64,000 nucleotides of DNA from Synaphobranchus kaupii (Eukaryota; Chordata; Actinopteri; Anguilliformes; Synaphobranchidae), in contig CM056378.1 in the NCBI GenBank assembly GCA_029718625.1, forward strand, positions 63,387,027 through 63,451,026, written 5' to 3'. Position 1 is the stretch's first letter. Each line of letters starts with the position of its first letter. Under the pieces are notes generated by a model. That model did not search any database, was not told the DNA's origin, and was given only the letters and a program-made list of their open reading frames with translations. This document shows, one piece after another, positions 21,741 to 33,360 of the stretch. The position numbers and the translations under genes are program-made.

Positions 21741-23463
21741 TTAGCAGGAAGTTAAACCAGGCGAAGAACAAGGACTAGCGGACCTGCCACGAATTAGGTT
21801 GCTTGGCGCCCTGAATGTACTCAAGGTTTTTGTGGTCCGTCCACACAGTGAAGGGATGCTCGACCCCCTCGAGCCAGTCTGCCACTCCCCCAGCACAAAT
21901 TTCACTGCCAGGAGCTCCCGGTCCCCCACGTCATAATTCCTCTCGGCCGGTGAAAGGCCACGAGAGAAATAGGCACATGGGTGAACCTTCTGATCCAGGG
22001 GGGAACGCTGGGATAAAATGGCCCCTACCCCCAACTCAGATGCATCAACCTCTACCACAAAGGGGAGGGAGGGGTTGGGAGTGATAAGGATGGGCTCAGA
22101 GCAAAATCTCCTCTTTAACTCTGTGAATGCTGCCTCAGCCTTACAGTTCCATTGGAAACGTGTGGGCGCTGTTTTCTTTGAGAGTGCTGTGAAAGGTGCA
22201 ACCACTGTGCTAAAATTGTGAATAAATCACCGATAAAAATGATCAAATCCCAGGAATCACTGCACCTGTTTTACAGAGTCTGGGGTGGGCTAGTTCCTGA
22301 CCGCTGAGACCTTCTCGGGATCCATCTGGAGTTTTCCTTCAGAAACAATAAACCCCAGGAAGGAAACCGAGTCCGAGTGGAAGACACACTCCTCAGCCTT
22401 GATGTAGAGTTGAGCTTTGAGAAGGGCTTTTAAAACCTGTCTGACATGCACGATGCCTTCAGCGAGATTGGCGGAGAAAATTAAAATGTTGTCTAAATAG
22501 ACAAAGACGAATTTCTCCAACATCTCCCTGAGCACATCATTAACTAGCGCCTGAAAGACATAGAGGGCGCTATTGAGCCCGAACGGCATCACTAGGTATT
22601 CATAGTGTCCGCTGTGAGTGTTAAAAGCTGTTTTCCACTCGTCTCCTTCACGCATCCGCACTAAATTATAAGCGTTACAGTGGTCGAGCTTAGTGAACAC
22701 CGATGCCCCGTGGAGGCGCTCAAATGCGGAATTCATGCGTGGCAGCGGATACCGGTTTTTATTTTTATTTCTGATTTTTTCCCCATTTTCTCCCAATTGT
22801 ACCCTATCTAATTCAATTTCCCGTGTAGCAACCACTTTGAGAATTTGCCGCTAGACCCCGTCAGCCGGTAGTAGGAAAGAGGTCGCCACGCCCTCTTCAG
22901 GCCGTGACTCCTCAAGCTCCTGACTGCGATTCCAGCTCGCCTGAGGTAATTTGTATGCGACGAATCTCACCCACCGAGTCCTCCCCCCACCCCGGGAGCG
23001 GCCGCCAATTGCCGCTCCCTCAAGGCACCAGCCATACTTGGATCTGGCAGGACCCGGGATCCAACCCCCGATCCTCGGGGCGCAACCGCACAGACAAGGT
23101 CTGCACATTAGACCGCTGCGCCAACCGCGGCCCCTGGATACCGGTTTTTAACATTTTAACAGTGATGTCATTTAATGCTCTATAATCAATGCATGGCCTC
23201 AGACTCCCGTCTTTTTTCTACACAAAAAAGAAACCTGCATCAGCAGGCGAGGTGGAGGGTTTGATGAAGCCGTTGGACAGAGCTTTCTTAATGTATTCTC
23301 TCATGGCTGCACTTTCCGGGACCGATAAGGAGTATAGAGAACCCCGAGGAGGTACCTTGCCCGGATGTAAATGAATGGCGCAGTCGTAGGGTAGATGTGG
23401 TGGCAAGATAGTGGCTCGCTGTTTGCTAAATGCCTCAGCGAGGTCCCCATACTCGGACGGCAC
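21741..23463 (-). pseudogene. Gypsy-1 reverse transcriptase and RNase H
   Basis: From high to low coordinates: the RT start ([48 protein letters not shown]), an interruption by a SINE, then [31 protein letters not shown] (motif A Asp), [14 protein letters not shown], and [13 protein letters not shown]. The last motif should be YLDD, so the second catalytic Asp is Asn here. RNase H follows with [33 protein letters not shown] and, in another frame, a scrap of [10 protein letters not shown] stop lies near 22205-22290. Confidence 0.85.
22762..23135 (-). repeat. tRNA-derived SINE, 15-bp TSD
   Basis: The target duplication GGATACCGGTTTTTA stands at 22747-22761 and 23136-23150. On the minus strand the element starts GGGGCCGCGGTTGGCGCAGC (A-box region, TGGCGCAGCGGTCTAATG), has a B-box region near GGGTTGGATCCCGGG, a body of about 200 bp and a tail with TAGGGTACAATTGGGAGAAA, ending A-rich. 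This is a polymerase III SINE with a tRNA head, inserted by LINE machinery into the RT of Gypsy-1. Confidence 0.85.
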
Positions 23464-23469
23464 GTTAGC

Positions 23470-24128
23470 GTCATCAAGGGACCCTCAGACCACCCTGTCT
23501 CTCCTGCCAGTGCTCGAAATGCGATAGAGAAGCCTGCTACCATATCGTTGCCCTGGCGGAGACGGGTTAGTCTCATGGCAGCCTCCTGACCAGAAAGATG
23601 GTCATGGTCGAAGACCAACGCCATCTCCTCCATCAGACTATACACATCTCTCATGACAGGGGCGTTAGCCTGAATTAAAGGATCTGCCCAGGCAAGAGCG
23701 GTACCGGTGAGCAGTGACAAAACAAAGGTTACCCGAGAATCGTGAGAAATGTGAGGGCTGAGGCTTAAAAAAAATTAAGCACTGCGATAGGAAGCCCCGA
23801 CACTTCCCCGACTCCCGTTATACTGGAGGGGAAGTTGGAGCTTGGGCTCCCTAGTGGTGAGTGGGACGGGCAAAGAAGGAGGACTCTCAGGGACTGGTGC
23901 TTGTGAGACGCGGGGTCCAGCTGCGACTGCCAGTAAGCGGAGGCTGTCTACCAACTCACGCAGGCAGTCCTCCTCCAGGCGCAGCTGGTCCACTAATTGG
24001 CCCTGCTGAGCAAACCTGCCTGCTGTTGCACCTGGAGGGCACAAATGCCCCCCTCATGAGAGGCCAGAGCAGCGTGCTGCATAGCCAGCACTTGCTCTAT
24101 CCCCTGTGGGGTCGCTGGTGCCTCCATA
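23470..24128 (-). pseudogene. Gypsy-1 gag remnant
   Basis: Minus-strand reading from an ATG near 24126 gives MEAPATPQGIEQVLAMQHAA, then QLRLEEDCLRELVDSLRLL after a frameshift, and from 23720 the capsid-like LLTGTALAWADPLIQANAPV, with MEEMALVFDHDHLSGQEAA and TRLRQGNDMVAGFSIAFRAL. It then runs by deletion straight into the RT frame near 23480; nucleocapsid and protease are missing. Confidence 0.78.
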
Positions 24129-24870
24129 CTTTTTCCAAGCACTTTTTCGAACAGGGATTTTGGCAAGATATGTACCTAAATTGGGGCAGGGTCTCCTTAA
24201 TACCTGATGTTGAATTAGCATGGAATTTCTTTCTGGATATGTTTTTGCCAATTGTAGACAGACACGCCCCTTTTAGGAAGAGTTAGGGGCAAGGATAACC
24301 CATTGTTTTCTAAAGATTTATCCAAGCTCATACGAGAAAGGAATTACTTCTGGGCCAAGGCAAGGAAGGCAAACTCTGAAGCTCTCTGGACCACTTTTAA
24401 ATGTTTAAGAAATATATATCCTTCCTTAGTAAAGAAGCCAAATCAAGTTTTTATCTCACTTTCACAACAGAAAATCTAAATAACCCACGGGAATTTTGGC
24501 AGAAAATCAAATCCTTATCCCCAAATAGCACATCTGGTTTCCCACCTTGTATTGTATCTGGTTTATCTACTGTGTATGAGAAAGTTGAGATGCTCAATTG
24601 TTTTAACAAACACTTTGTCTCTTCTTCAATTAACAAACACTACTGCAACACAGGTCTCACCTGAATTTGAGCCTCCATCACATAATGAATTTAATGTTCA
24701 GCCCTTTTCATTTAGTGAAGTGCATAAAACCCTTAAGAAATTGAATCCTAAAAAACCGGCAGGGCCTGATAAACTGGATCTCTATTATTTAAAACTTTCT
24801 GCTGATTTTATTGCAGAACCTTTGACCCATATTTTTAGTTTAACCTTGACTTGTAATAAAATCAGCAAAC

Positions 24871-25858
24871 TCGTGTTTATTATTATTAGTGTAGTTACTT
24901 TCGTGTTTGTTTATGTTATTACATTTTCATTCCACATTCAAGTTTATGTTCACGTATTTGCATTTATGTCACTCCCCGGTCTTCGTCTCACTTTTCAGGA
25001 GCCTTCGGGTGTTTTCAGTCCTCTCTTTATTTCCCCTGACTAAACTAGTTGCCCCACTTATTGTTTATATTACTAATTAACACTAACAACTACTAACAGC
25101 TTAGTTTAGGTCTTTTACTAACCCACTAATTACTAACGCTTCCTTGCTTTAGCTGTCACTCATTTCCTGCAATTCTATCTTTCAATTATCTACTTTACGC
25201 TTCCTCTTTACTAACTGATATCTTATTTCCACTATCCACTGACTCTCTTAATGTGTGCACGTGTTTTTAACACTCTCGGTCATGTCTTGTCTATTCGTTT
25301 GCATGCTTAGTCCAGTCCGAGTCTTCTGTGTTCCCTCATTATTCTATCATTGTTCCCCTCATTGCATCATTGTCTGCACCTGTGAGTCTTCCCTGTTACT
25401 CCTCCCACTCACACCTGATTTCCCTTGAGTTGAGTGTTCTCTACCTATATATACCCTTCAGTTTCACTTGTTCTGGGTCAGAATGTTGATTGATATTCTC
25501 AGTGCCTACGCCTTACTAAGCCTGTGTTTATTTGAGATTCCTGAGACACCCTTCTGTTTGATTCTAAGTTTTGCCTGCCGATTTTGTTTTGTTTGCCTTT
25601 CTGATTTTCTGGTTTATTTGACCTTTGCTTTGGTTTTTTTTTTTTACACTACGTCTCTGCCTAATTCCCTTTGTTCTGTCGCCTATCTGATTTCCTGGTT
25701 TTGATCTTTTGGACTGTCTTTTGATTATTCTTTTGGATTTTGATTTTTGTCTCGTCTGAAATCTGATTACCTGGCTTTTTGACCTTGGACTGAAATTAAC
25801 AACTTTCTCTTGCCTAATCCTGGTCTGTGCTTGGGTCTCTGAGTCTGGGGCGTTACAT
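24871..25858 (+). mobile_element. LTR A (solo), related to LTR B
   Basis: The block starts near TGTTTATTATT and ends GGGGCGTTACA. Shared landmarks with 27619-28472 are GTCACTCCC followed by CGTC, then GGAGCCTT, ACACCTG-like blocks and a TATA-type CTATATATACCC (about 25447). It has no coding and no clear target duplication; LINE sequence is lost at its right edge, so a deletion may have removed the duplicated site. Confidence 0.6.
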
Positions 25859-25917
25859 AGTCTTGCCTCTATATGCACATTGCAAGTAATTCCAATTCAG
25901 ATTGTATAAACTTTTAA

Positions 25918-27511
25918 CCTCTTAATACCAAACGCCCCCTAGCGGTAACGCGGGCGTTACGGAAATTATTAAATTATACATTTCATTAATTTAATAATAT
26001 TTAATAAACTGCTCACCTCAATATTTTGATTAAATATCCTTAAGATATATCCATTCCTTCTGGGAAAGTGGTTTTTAAGCCCAAAACGTCGGGATAAAAC
26101 TTCGTAAATAACGTTGGAAACTCGGACCTAATTCTCAAACATGTATTGCAGCTTGATGTCACACCATAAACAATGTGCTGGTAAACTGTTCTGCTTAATT
26201 GTATTTCACAAAACTTTGGTTTGAAAAATCATTATACCTTTAGGCTTCAAGAAAAATAAAAAAATAAAAACACCCCTGCTGTAACAAATAAAAAGATCCT
26301 TGCCCTCTAATTGCTGAAGTTACCGTATTTACACAAAGAAAGTACAAAATGGCAGGGTCCAAAAAGCTAAAAAAAATGAACTAAAAACAAAAAAAGGCAA
26401 AGGATCAAAACATGGGGGTGGAGGGTGAGGAGAGATTATTTAACCATTCACAGAAGCCATTTAGACTACACATTCCCTCAGGAGAGCAATCTGCATCATT
26501 ACAAACCCCACTAACCCTGTCCATGGAATTGTCCACCATGTTGATATACCCATTAGTCCCCCTTATACAACAACAATCAACAATAATAATAATAATAAAC
26601 AAGTACTCCCTCATGTTATCATGTTCTCTCCCTCATACCATGCATAAATTGCCATTTTGTTTACCTGCACAGCCTTCTGTACTGCATATCAACATAGTGC
26701 ACTTGTATATAGTTGATATATGTTTGTCATGTATAAAGTTTTGCCTCCTAAAACCCAACCCCAACGTCCCTGTCATAGGAGGTGGCAACAGAATAAAGGA
26801 CAGGACTGGCAAACAGTAATGTGTAGGGAAGTTTCATACTATTCCCATTATTCATTTGAAAGCCTGTTTGCACATTCCTGGACTCATTTCTGGCTAATGG
26901 GGCTCTGGTGAAATACACAAGATTCACTGTACTGCTACATGGGTTTTGACAGCTTTTTGTAACCTTTGGTAGTTAGTTGTGTAATATGAAGAGCACCAAG
27001 AACACGTCTAAAAATGAACTTTTATTGCCAATATTGACAAATTATCTCATTTTATTGTAAAAACCTAAAAAATAAATCATATTGAGACCTTTCTGGCCAT
27101 TTTTGGCACATTTGGCACCATTTGGATAACGAAAAAGGTTCACCTGAAAAAAAACCTGTAAAATTTGAATGGTTTGAGATATTGACACCAGATTATTACC
27201 AGAGGTAGGCAGCATATTGATGAATCAGATAGAGGAGTCATTTAGCATTTGTAGCTCCCCAGGTAAAAATTCTTAAACTTGAATGTAGGTACTCGTTTTT
27301 TTATATTTTCTGTACATAAATTGTTGTAGTTAAGTATCAAAAACTGGATTTCTATGAGTTCTCACTGCTTAGTCGTAATACTGCAGGTGTCTGCTTTAAT
27401 AAAAGCCATGAACCATATTTGTACCATTTATAGTTTTTGAGATAACCACCTTTGTTTGTCACTAGTGAAAACAGGCAGAAATTGGCCTATTTTGCCCTCG
27501 TTAGGAAGAGG
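25918..27511. mobile_element. TTAA-flanked piggyBac-like element, 1.6 kb
   Basis: TTAA stands at 25914-25917 and 27512-27515, and the LINE reading frame is interrupted exactly between them (ending THF-like, resuming KYLGF). The inner ends are CCTCTTAATACC and, in complement, CCTCTTCCTAAC. No transposase is recognised; short frames at 26405-26911 have no homology. It is non-autonomous, or a strongly decayed autonomous copy. Confidence 0.68.
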
Positions 27512-27618
27512 TTAAATACCTAGGCTTTTTACTTGACAGCTTGTCTTTTAAACCATATGTCGAAAGTCTGGTTAAGAAACTAAAAGTGTTGGGTTGGGTG
27601 TTAGGTTTCTGCATTCTG

Positions 27619-28472
27619 TGTTAGTTTGTTTAATTTATGTTTCATTTTTTCCATATTTATTATGATTATTTTGTGCTTTCACTGGTCCATGTTTTGTATT
27701 ACTGTCACTCCCTGTCATCGTCACACTATTCGGGAGCCTTTGGTGATTTCGGTTTTTCTCTTCTGTCACGCACTTCCTATCACTAATTATCTATCTTTGG
27801 TTCCTCTTAACTACAGCTGACTTGTTTCTGCTTTCCTATTCCTTGTATGCACTTGTCTACCTGCTAACCCCAGGCTGTTTGTTATTGTGTCTGTGTATTC
27901 CAGTCCGTGTCTTACGTTTCCCCCGTTATTGTAGTATTGGTCCTTGTTAACCCTCATTGTTCTCACCTGTGTACTCTCCCATTTCCCCTCTTCACCTGAT
28001 TCCTTTTGTGTAATCTTCTCCGTGTATTTAAACCCTGTTATTTCAGTCTGTCTTCGTGAGTTCCTCAAGATTTTTTGCTTCTGTTGCCTTCTGGTTTTCC
28101 GAGTATCCTCAGTTTTCTGTTTATTCCGTAATATCTGTTTCTGAGTTTTTGTTATTCCCTCATCCTTCCCCCGTTTATTTTTCGTTGTCTATTCTTCGTT
28201 TTTTCTTTTTGTTCCTCTTATGCCTCCCCGGTTTTGACCCCTGCCTGTGTTCTTGCAACCCTGTTTTTGTGCTTTTGCTGTGCCTTCCCGGTTCTGACCC
28301 CTGCCTGTTCTGTGACCACTCTTTGGACTCGGTCGTTGTACCATTGCCCTGTCTCTCCAGTTTCTGACCCAGCCTGTTTTACCATTGCTGCCTTGCCCTT
28401 TATTAAACTTCGTTTTTTTTTTTTTTGTACTCCTGCCTGCGTTTGGGTCCTTCCCCCACCAACACCTAACAT
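27619..28472 (+). mobile_element. LTR B (solo) inside the LINE C-terminus
   Basis: The block begins TGTGTTAGTTTG and ends ACACCTAACA, within a LINE frame that resumes as LGFYFRNQS. A TATTTAAACC promoter-like box (about 28024), C/T-rich downstream blocks (CCCGGTTTTGACCCCTGCCT repeated as CCCGGTTCTGACCCCTGCCT at about 28227 and 28286) and TTATTAAACTT with a T-run near 28410 are visible. Flanks share only CATT, so the duplication is not firmly resolved. Confidence 0.65.
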
Positions 28473-29300
28473 TGGGTTTCTATTTCAGAAACCAGTCGTG
28501 TTTATCTTTTAATGCAAAAAAGAAATTGGTTGCTGCCACTTCTTTTAACAGTATTAGATTATGATGTTTTATATATGAATGCCTACCTCATTGCACATGT
28601 TGGACACTGCTTACCATGGTGTATTAAGATTTATTACCGGTTACAGATTACTTTCCCATCACTGCACTCTGTATTCTAAAGTAAACTGGCCGTCCTTAAC
28701 TGCCCGTAGGCTGCTTCATTGGTACTTTCATTTATAACGCAATCATTGGTCAGCTCCATTTTTTTTTACCTCTGTTCATACTTCACTATCGCATCAAACC
28801 CAACTTACAGCTTGCGATCACAGGACTATTTATATGCCTCAGTACCCAGAACCCGCACTGAGTATGGGAAAAGGGCCTTTATGTTCTCGGCTCCCTCTGC
28901 CTGGAATGGACTTCAAAAAACTCAAACTACAGGCTTTCATTACCATATCTGATTTTAAAGTTCAGATTATGGATATTTTAAAGAATGAGATGGGAGAATG
29001 TCGATGCTTCTCTGTAAAATGTGGTGTTATACTGTGTTCATTAACCTGACCTATCCCCAGCAACCCCCGGAACGTTTCACCTTCCCTCTTTCTTACCCTA
29101 CCCTCCAGTCTCCCCTAATCCCATTTAATCTTGTCCGCTCCATCTTAAATTTATTCCCCTATCCCACTTCGCCTTTTATGTTTTTGTCTGTCTTGTAGGT
29201 TTTTTTTCTTTTTTTAAATGCTGGCATTTTTGGCCAGGTCTTGCTTGAAAAAGATCTTTTATCTCAAGTGACTACCTGGTAAAATAAAATAAAATATATA
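28473..29300 (+). pseudogene. LINE C-terminal domain and 3' end
   Basis: After LTR B the LINE resumes as FYFRNQSCLSFNAKKKLVAA, TSFNSILDYDVLYMNA, then RLLHWYFHL-type residues, FYLCSYFTIASNPTYSLRSQ, RTRTEYGKRAFMFSAPSAWN and GLQK, in two alternating frames. The 3' UTR ends at TCTCAAGTGACTACCTGGTA and an AAAAT-type tail (29280-29300), the usual reverse transcription start of this family. Confidence 0.78.
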
Positions 29301-29316
29301 TATATATATTTGTTTT

Positions 29317-29772
29317 TGTGTACTGAGGTGGCTGGGTCGGAGAACCAGACGCAACCATGAGGGGATCACAAAGCACCCACAGACGTGGAGTACCACTAAT
29401 ACAGGCGAAAGGAATAAGAGCTCTGAACGGAGCAGAGAAAGATAAACAAAAAGGTAAAATAACTCCCGCCGTACAGCCAAAGAATAGCGACCCAGAAAAG
29501 TGGGCGAAAAGCTCGCAGACTCAAGCAGAAAATAGGAGAAAAGACAAGGAATGCCTCTAACTCAATAACTACCAAAGAGCTAAAATAAAAGGCAAATGGA
29601 AACGAGGCGAACCCGAGGTACTATCTCAAACAGAGACAGGGTAAAGAAAACCAAGAAAGGAACTGAGTGAGAAAGGAAAATTAAACTTAAAAGTAAGAAC
29701 TCCTAACTCACTAAGGCAAGTCCCACATATACTTTTAGCAATTAGCCAAAGGACAAGTGGTTGCCTGAATCC
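29317..29772 (-). repeat. Second copy of the Gypsy-1 LTR, truncated
   Basis: The block begins TGTGTACTGAGGTGGC and matches the Gypsy-1 LTR (19675-20095) over about 420 bp. It ends abruptly at GCCTGAATCCTATGG where the core MITE sequence starts, so about 190 bp of LTR are missing. The orientation is the same as Gypsy-1. Confidence 0.8.
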
Positions 29773-31050
29773 TATGGTTGGCTAAATGGCTGTAAGTCAT
29801 CAAGGGTCTGAGGTATCAAACGAGCCTCAAACCATCACTCTGCTGCGGGGCCGGTTCTAGGCATAGGCACGGGGGGCAATGCCCCCCCAAATGCTCCGCC
29901 TGCCCTCCCCCAAAGCCGAGTCCAGAAAAAATAGAATCAGATATGATGTTGGACATTGACGCCCGTAGCACCATCAATATTAGAGCTACAGACGAATCAT
30001 ATACATATACTATAAAACTCGAGACACAGGGCAACAGTGGGTTTTTTTGTGGGATAAACACAGCCAAAGTCGTTGGAATGTGCAGGTGACTGTTTGAAAA
30101 TTGGATATTATCAGAGTTTCATCTGCAGTATGCGAAAGTTATTTCTCCATGTTATCTTGCATCTTAACCCCTTCAGCTGTACCATGTTGCATGGGCGAAA
30201 GCAAAACCTGGTTATCCTTCCTCATATGAAGGTCATTACATCGGCTCTTGATATGGATGAATTTGTACATGTTTTATTTCGGAAAGAAACAGAAGACTGA
30301 TCTCATGTAGCATGCAGGAATGTTTATAAAATTAACAGATTGTGAGTCACAGAACTAAAAAAATACAGTTATATGTTGAAAAAATATATATTTAAAATAT
30401 AATAATCCACTAGGCTATCTTATCCAGTAATGTACTGATTAGCCTACCATGGCTTTAGCTTTATATGAAAGCATCTGCAATCTCGCCTAGGGCTTTGGGA
30501 AAAAAAAAAAAAAAATGTATTGAAGGATAGCCCCTTGAGATGAATCATCTCCTTTTCAAGGGGGTCCAGGAACACAAATACACATAAGTACATCAAACAC
30601 AAGCACATACAACACATACAATCACATACAACACACATAAAGGCTCTCAATTACCCACCCACCCACACATCCCATCCGACCAGTCCACATCACCCATACA
30701 AAATACAAAATAAATACTTAATAAATGTGTAAATAAATACAAATAAGTAAATAACTAAAGGCCCTTCAAACCATAAAAATAGATAAATAAATGATAATTG
30801 AATAATTGAATAATAAATCTTCTCCAAAACTTTCATAAATAAAACATTATATTTTAGAAAATACCTTGTGTGAGGTTGTGTAGAAATACAGGAAATTCAT
30901 TTTAAAAGGCCCCAGACCCCCCGCTACTTCATTCCCCACAAACATCTCTTCATGCCCCCCCAATCAAAGCAGTCTAGAACTGGGCCTGCTCTGCTGCCAG
31001 ATATGCAGTAGATATGGTTGGATCACTTTAAGGGTTGTTTCTCCTGACTC
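29773..31050. mobile_element. Fragment of the palindromic-core MITE, split
   Basis: Bases 29773-29845 (GCTAAATGGCTGTAAGTCAT, then GGGTCTGAGGTATCAAACGA) and 30989-31050 (CTGCCAGATATGCAGTAGAT, GGATCACTTTAAGGGTTGTT) together equal the core of the MITE at 8597-8705. The hAT-like element at 29846-30988 lies between them. Confidence 0.75.
29846..30988. mobile_element. hAT-like non-autonomous element, TSD CTCTGCTG
   Basis: The 8-bp sequence CTCTGCTG stands at 29838-29845 and 30989-30996. Ends are CGGGGCCGGTTCTAGG and, in complement, CAGGCCCAGTTCTAG. An 8-bp duplication and ends of this kind are typical of hAT transposons. The 1143-bp interior has a C-rich subterminal stretch, an A-run (about 30499-30513) and CACATACAACACA repeats (30595-30640), with no transposase. 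Confidence 0.8.
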
Positions 31051-31052
31051 TC

Positions 31053-33300
31053 CTGACGCCCCGTTTCACCTAGAGTCACAAAATTTGGTATGCATGTCCA
31101 TTTGCTCATTCTGAACAAATTTGCCTCAAGGACCCATGAAGTCCGCCATATTGGATTTTTTGCTAATTAGCATTTTTTGTAAAACGCTTAAAATGCTACT
31201 CCTCCTACAAAATTTGACCAATTGAGATGAAACTTGGTTTACACACTCCTTAGACCATGTCTCATAAAAGTTATATTCAGAATTTTGATATTTTCAAAGA
31301 TGGCCGAATGACGAGCCAATGAAATTTCACTGGGCGTGGCTTATCACAAAAATGCTAATAATTCCAAAACGATTTGACAGAAAGCTATGAAACTTGGTAG
31401 GTCTGTTAAGAGTGCCATTATGACTAGACCTGTACAGTTTTATCCCAATCTATCCATGTGGTGGCGCTATAGAGTTCCAAATATAAAGAAATATAAAAAA
31501 ATTCACTAAAAATCACAGTTCCTTTGCAGAGATGTATAACTTGCTACAGTGACAAAGAGCTGGATTTTGATCATAGAACTTTACTAATTTGGTGGGCACC
31601 ATCTTGAATTTGCCGACATTTTGTCTTAAATGTACTCATTTATTACTTCTTTGAGTTTTTCCTTAACCGCTTGGCTGATTAGCATGAAACTTGGCAAGTA
31701 GTTAGAAGTTGTCATGATACAAGCTCACACCGAATTTCGTGGCGATAGGCCAGTTGGTGGCGCTGTAGTGCACGTGTAAATATTGTGACATTGACACGCC
31801 CACTGCCGACGCCCCGTTTGACCTAGAGTCACAAAATGTGGTGTACAGGTCTCTCTGCTCATACTGAACAAATTTACCTCAAGGATCCATGAAGTCAGCC
31901 TTATTTGATTTTCCGCTAATTAGCATTTTTTGTAAAACACTTAAAATGCTACTCCTCCTACAAAATTTGGCCAATTTACATGAAACGAGGTACACAAACT
32001 CCTTTGACCATGCTTCATAACACCTATATACTGAATTTTGATATTTTAAAAGATGGCCGAATGACGAGCCAATGAATTTTCAATGGGCGTGACTTATCAC
32101 AAAAATGCTGATAATTCCAAAATCATTTGACAGAAAGTTATGAAACCTGGAAGATCTATTAAGAGTAACATGAGGAATGGACCACTACAGTTTCAACCCA
32201 ATCGAGCCACGTGGTGGCGCTATATAGATCCAAATATAAGAAAATATTTAAAAATTCACTAAAAATCATTGACACGCCCACTGCCGACGCCCCGTTTGAT
32301 CTTCAGTCACAAAATTTGGTGTATACATCCCGCTACTCCTGCCCAACACATTTGCCTCAAGAAACCATGAAGTCTGCCATCTTCGATTCTGCATAGAGTC
32401 ACAAAATGTGGGATAGAGGTCCGTCTGCTCATACTGAACAAATTTGCCCCTAGGAACCATGAAGTTAGCCCTATTGGATTTTCCGCTAATTAGCATTACT
32501 TGTAAAACACTTAAAATACTACTCCTCCTATAAAATTTGACCAATTTACATGAAACCTGTTAAACACACTCCTTACACCATGCATCATAAAAGTTATAAA
32601 CAGAATTTTGATATTTTAAAAGATGGCCGAATGACGAGCCAATAAATATCCAGTGGGCGTGGCTTATCACAAAAATGCTAATAATTCCAAAACCATTTCA
32701 CAGAAAGTTATGAAACTTGAATGGTCTTTTAAGAGTAACATCTAGACCTCACCTCTCCAGTTCCAACCCAATCGAGCCACGTGGTGGCGCTATAGAGATC
32801 CAAATATAAGAAAATATTTTAAAATTCACTAAAAATCATTGACACGCCCACTGCTGACGCCCCGTTTGATCTTCAGTCACAAAATTTGGTGTATACATCC
32901 CGCTACTCCTGCCCAACAAATTTGCCTCAAGAAACCATGAAGTCTGCCATCTTCGATTTTCCGCTAATTAGCATTTTTTGTAAAACACTTAAAATGCTAC
33001 TCCTCCTACAGAATTTGACCAATTTGCACCAAACCTGTTCAAGGTACTCAACCCGCATCCCTACATACATGTATTACTTTACTAAGGCGTATGTCAAAAA
33101 TTGGCCGAATGAGAAGCCAATGAATTTTGCATTGGGCGTGGCTTATCGCCCAAATGCTCGTTCTTCGAAAACCGTTTGATATAAAGTTCTGAAACTTGGT
33201 GGGTTGATCGAGAGTTAGATCAAGACTTGAGCCCTGCAGTTTTAACCCAATCAATCTGCGTGGTGGCACTAAAGAAATACAAATGTTGGGATGGCAGGTA
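31053..33300. repeat. Tandem array of long degenerate units
   Basis: The unit start GACGCCCCGTTT followed by GTCACAAAATTTGGT occurs at about 31057, 31809, 32287 and 32861. Each unit also carries GCTAATTAGCATTTTTTGTA, AATGCTACTCCTCCTACA, AGATGGCCGAATGACGAGCC and GTGGTGGCGCTATA in the same order. Unit lengths differ (about 750, 480, 575, 440+) because of internal deletions, and the third unit contains a second, hybrid AGTCACAAAATGTGG junction near 32397. There is no coding capacity. Confidence 0.75.
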
Positions 33301-33360
33301 TGCCATCAGCCAAGAACACTATCTCTGCTTAACAGGCTTTCTACCTACTATACCAACTGT

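Larger units (their letters stand above)
19662..24128 (-). mobile_element. Gypsy-1: Ty3/Gypsy chromodomain element, decayed
   Basis: Read on the minus strand: gag (24128-23470), RT (23463-22290), RNase H (22205-21741), a linker, chromodomain (20660-20290) and the 3' LTR (20288-19662). The integrase core is deleted, and the 5' LTR is absent because gag abuts a LINE at 24128/24129. Two insertions interrupt it: a TTAA-flanked element (20844-21712) and a tRNA-SINE (22762-23135). It belongs to the chromovirus-type Gypsy group by its C-terminal chromodomain. Confidence 0.85.
24129..29300 (+). mobile_element. LINE (CR1/L2/Rex-like), 5'-truncated and broken by insertions
   Basis: Pieces occur in correct order. 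First come FEQGFWQDMYLNWGRVSLIP, VELAWNFFLDMFLPIVDRHA and NPREFWQKIKSLSPNS, then LNPKKPAGPDKLDLYYLKLS up to LTCNKISK (24868). After an LTR, a short SLASICTLQVIPIQIV piece lies at about 25859-25917; after a TTAA element, KYLGFLLDSLSFKPYVESLV at 27516-27610. After another LTR, VLGFYFRNQS, LDYDVLYMNAY and the C-terminal PSAWNGLQKT follow. The 3' end TGGCCAGGTCTTGCTTGAAA and an AAAAT-rich tail end near 29300. The RT palm between motif 0 and KYLGF is deleted. Confidence 0.8.

Noticed and set aside
24871..28472. LTR A and LTR B as the two ends of one retroelement
   Set aside because: The DNA between them is LINE sequence in order plus a TTAA element, not retroelement genes.
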